DNA from: Ekhidna lutea
Lineage (GTDB): Bacteria; Bacteroidota; Bacteroidia; Cytophagales; Cyclobacteriaceae
DNA: 64,000 nt
NCBI RefSeq assembly: GCF_900188325.1
Contig: NZ_FZPD01000005.1
Coordinates: 521,124 to 585,123 of the forward strand
Direction of reading: 5' to 3'
Shown here: positions 63,101 through 64,000 of the stretch, piece by piece
How positions within the stretch are numbered: the stretch's first letter is position 1
Layout: the number at the start of each line of letters is the position of its first letter
Translations under genes and position numbers: made by a program
The notes under the pieces: generated by a model
Told to the model about the DNA's origin: nothing
Database searches by the model: none
What the model saw: the letters and a program-made list of their open reading frames with translations, nothing else

Positions 63101-64000
63101 CTGTCGCGTTTCCTTGTCTAATGTCCACATTATAATCATTGAGGGAGCCAGTTATATCAGCATCATTGATCACGATGGTTCCACTGTTTCCAGTACACAA
63201 TGTATCTGGTTGTGTGTTGGATTGAATAGTAGATATATCAAGCGTAGGTGTTGTATTATCTTCTTCAACTTCGTAAGATGCGCGAGTTTTACATCCGTTA
63301 TTAGGATCCTCGCGATCATAAGCCACTACGGTATAGATACCTGACGGTAATCCAAGTATTTGCGTACTGTCAGCATTCGCAGCGATTGTACCAGCGGTGG
63401 CATATCCACCATCGGTGATTTCGTTTGCGACTATAGTTGTATCGGTACCGATCCACCATCTGAAGTAGTAGTTAGTAGAACCATTACCATCGACATCCAC
63501 GGTGATCTGTCCGTCTCCTGTATCAGCGCTAGGATCACAGAATGTGTCATCTGTAAGGCTGGTTAGACTGATGACCGGATTAGCTGTGTCGTCTTTGATG
63601 GTCACAGAAATATCAGCACCTGCAGAAGGACAAAGTCCAGCAGCAGCAATTTGCTGTATAGAGACATTGTAGGTTCCAGCCGGTAGGTTAGAAGCTACAT
63701 CATCAAAAGCACTACCTGCTGATGTTGAAAGGTTTGCACCAGGGATAGCAGCATCCCATGTGATGGTGTAGTTAGCTGCTTGAGGATCAGTTACTGCAAC
63801 GAATGCATTATTGAGGTAGAATCCTGTTATCTGGACTGATCCATTAGGTGTACCGGAGCAGTTATCATTATTAGTAAGTGTCATATTACCTGCTCTCAGT
63901 TCTATGACCGGATTATTTTCTTCGACCTCATAGGTAACCAGCGCTTTACATCCAAGGAATGGTTGCTCGCGATCATAAGCCACTACGGTATAGATACCTG
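60111..64000 (-). CDS. Giant SprB-like repeat protein with gliding-motility C-terminal domain (partial)
   Basis: At least 1296 residues. The 5' end lies beyond the right edge (reading continues as GIYTVVAYDRE). It has about ten repeats of about 100-120 residues, each with Cys-containing loops such as NCDPNLPNGRLLVLADG and AAGTYTVEVTN, ending in a domain with VSANADGKNDFLLIDCIDYFPNNNVKIYNRAGQKIF and a C-terminal LPSGTYFYVIDLG...GYLELVR. This end is the type-B CTD of T9SS cargo that works with PorP/SprF. It is a surface adhesin, as for SprB in gliding. No catalytic motif. Confidence 0.93.
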   Translation of the reverse strand, partial: GIYTVVAYDREQPFLGCKALVTYEVEENNPVIELRAGNMTLTNNDNCSGTPNGSVQITGFYLNNAFVAVTDPQAANYTITWDAAIPGANLSTSAGSAFDDVASNLPAGTYNVSIQQIAAAGLCPSAGADISVTIKDDTANPVISLTSLTDDTFCDPSADTGDGQITVDVDGNGSTNYYFRWWIGTDTTIVANEITDGGYATAGTIAANADSTQILGLPSGIYTVVAYDREDPNNGCKTRASYEVEEDNTTPTLDISTIQSNTQPDTLCTGNSGTIVINDADITGSLNDYNVDIRQGNATGPSVGAFNGNGSPTITINNLSSGDYYILATNNTTQCSVATAIVNVKDSTRNPQVTRVSTTPDNNCTGGTTATGGLEVIINSKFDETDHFTVQWFTGSNATAGNEIAGATSVILSNQSAGQYSVQVTNTNTQCSTVRNFDIPQEDEAIFITDSQIDNVSYCTDNGSFAVLEISVGGTRIDSAQMATAGIYTLEVYTTPGNVLTGTTSTDPNSLTIEGLGADSYYAIVRKTDSNCESDALFFDIVEDIFYPDVRVTVIAADSTCSATGTPAGSLRALADGNDETDTLYTFQWYLGSGTGTALVNNTDPGNGSSPTGVSTATVAGLAAGTYTVEVTNLSSTCTTVTVFDVPSVPADLDILAVSTTTATTCSPGNGSITVTSVSDGAISDYDFDYYDVDPTVGSPTPVFTGNAGAAYTTAQGGIYWVIGTHTTLDCSTPPFEVRVRDNAVYPVITLDDFDAQTNCDPNLPNGRLLVLADGQPENATYDFEWYYGTGTGNPLTSDDYTGGSQLAGANTNELSGIAAGTYTVEVTNNTTGCSITETYEMVDDIPNPIAISTTSSANTNCVNPNGKVAVSVITPAPGRSISDYSYYWFTGNLATVGTSPNPANADYTGSLVENLADGNYVVLVVDQIDNFCQSNATEVTVENATKMPVYELTTSDVTVCFDEKNGYASVSVPNLSTVNITWYNDANTQIGNTFFIDSLDAGMYTLELAHVITGCIASEVFTIQNNAVTPNTPTVIVNNGRDNCQFANGSAIANVDGITNGFLFEWFDPSDMTSPYATGSQVFNLDTTTYLVRATNLATGCQSAETPVQINYEVVAPEYEVIFNNSVCLRTEDGSTNQFTGSAIIGFEEFNLATEYEWRDANGTVVGTDSRLIDAYPGDYTVTFTAENGCTYDAAFTIETSLTIYNGVSANADGKNDFLLIDCIDYFPNNNVKIYNRAGQKIFDIDGYNNTSVRFEGLSNVGGGGLTLPSGTYFYVIDLGTGEDPIQGYLELVR
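63309..63343 (-). repeat. 35-bp identical DNA segment inside the SprB-like gene (copy 1)
   Basis: Identical to 63966-64000 at 657 bp (219 codons) distance, encoding the GIYTVVAYDRE part of the repeat. The identity at nucleotide level between repeats suggests recent duplication or gene conversion. The second copy runs to the window edge, so its full length is unknown. Confidence 0.8.
63966..64000 (-). repeat. 35-bp identical DNA segment (copy 2, reaches window edge)
   Basis: See 63309-63343. The match ends only because the window ends. Confidence 0.8.

Overview
The window comes from a member of the Bacteroidota, most likely a marine Cytophagales-type gliding bacterium. The sequence-level reasons are a PorP/SprF-family type IX secretion partner next to a giant repeat protein with a gliding-motility C-terminal domain (59176-64000), a SusD-like lipoprotein (34362-36074), many short lipoprotein signal peptides, three ECF sigma/membrane-protein pairs, and promoters of the Bacteroidota TTTG-N18-TAnnTTTG type (13997-14026, 36280-36309). 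Base composition is moderately AT-rich. I saw no rRNA, tRNA, prophage or CRISPR locus.

Layout. 1-10816: envelope and housekeeping genes (TolC tail, PBP4-type DD-peptidase, Na+/H+ antiporter, GPP34 protein, K+ channel, DnaQ-like exonuclease, DnaB, MDR oxidoreductase, YdeI-like protein). 10910-13956: an FGE-sulfatase-domain protein, an ECF sigma factor and a membrane protein in one tight operon. 14049-19847: DinB-like protein, SemiSWEET, YpdA-type reductase, beta-lactamase-fold hydrolase, XRE membrane regulator, DUF2807 adhesin and an M57 metalloprotease. 20211-24674: etfB-etfA-bifunctional nuclease-NupC-type transporter-double FKBP lipoprotein, closely packed. 24704-27027: a second sigma/anti-sigma-like/DUF4097 operon. 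27155-31278: PEP carboxykinase, an SSS symporter with a duplicated remnant of its own 3' end, and an alpha/beta hydrolase. 31350-34221: four tandem PAS-LuxR regulators. 34362-36074: a PKD-PKD-SusD fusion. 36280-41139: the complete threonine operon, with promoter, Thr-rich leader peptide, attenuator, thrA, thrB, thrC and terminator.

41946-44850 is the accessory part. It holds an 11-copy, 20/21-bp-phased array of a 9-bp motif, two nearly identical 660-bp REP/RAYT elements whose transposases are frameshifted, the tail of another RAYT, and an unknown envelope-protein gene bounded by an 11-bp inverted repeat that resembles an isolated integron-type cassette. 44887-46912 is groES-groEL. 47901-52429 pairs a secreted, membrane-anchored TPR-CHAT (caspase-like) protein with a convergent ECF sigma factor and a transmembrane TPR anti-sigma-like protein. 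52761-58241 is the miaB-sigma54 regulator-lptE-TPR-secG operon. The window ends with a gamma carbonic anhydrase-like protein, a small membrane protein and the SprB-like/SprF pair.

Most notable: the Thr attenuator, the helically phased 9-mer array, the TPR-CHAT/sigma locus, the PAS-LuxR tandem array with a repeated 25-nt gene overlap, and the PKD-SusD fusion that lacks a SusC neighbour.
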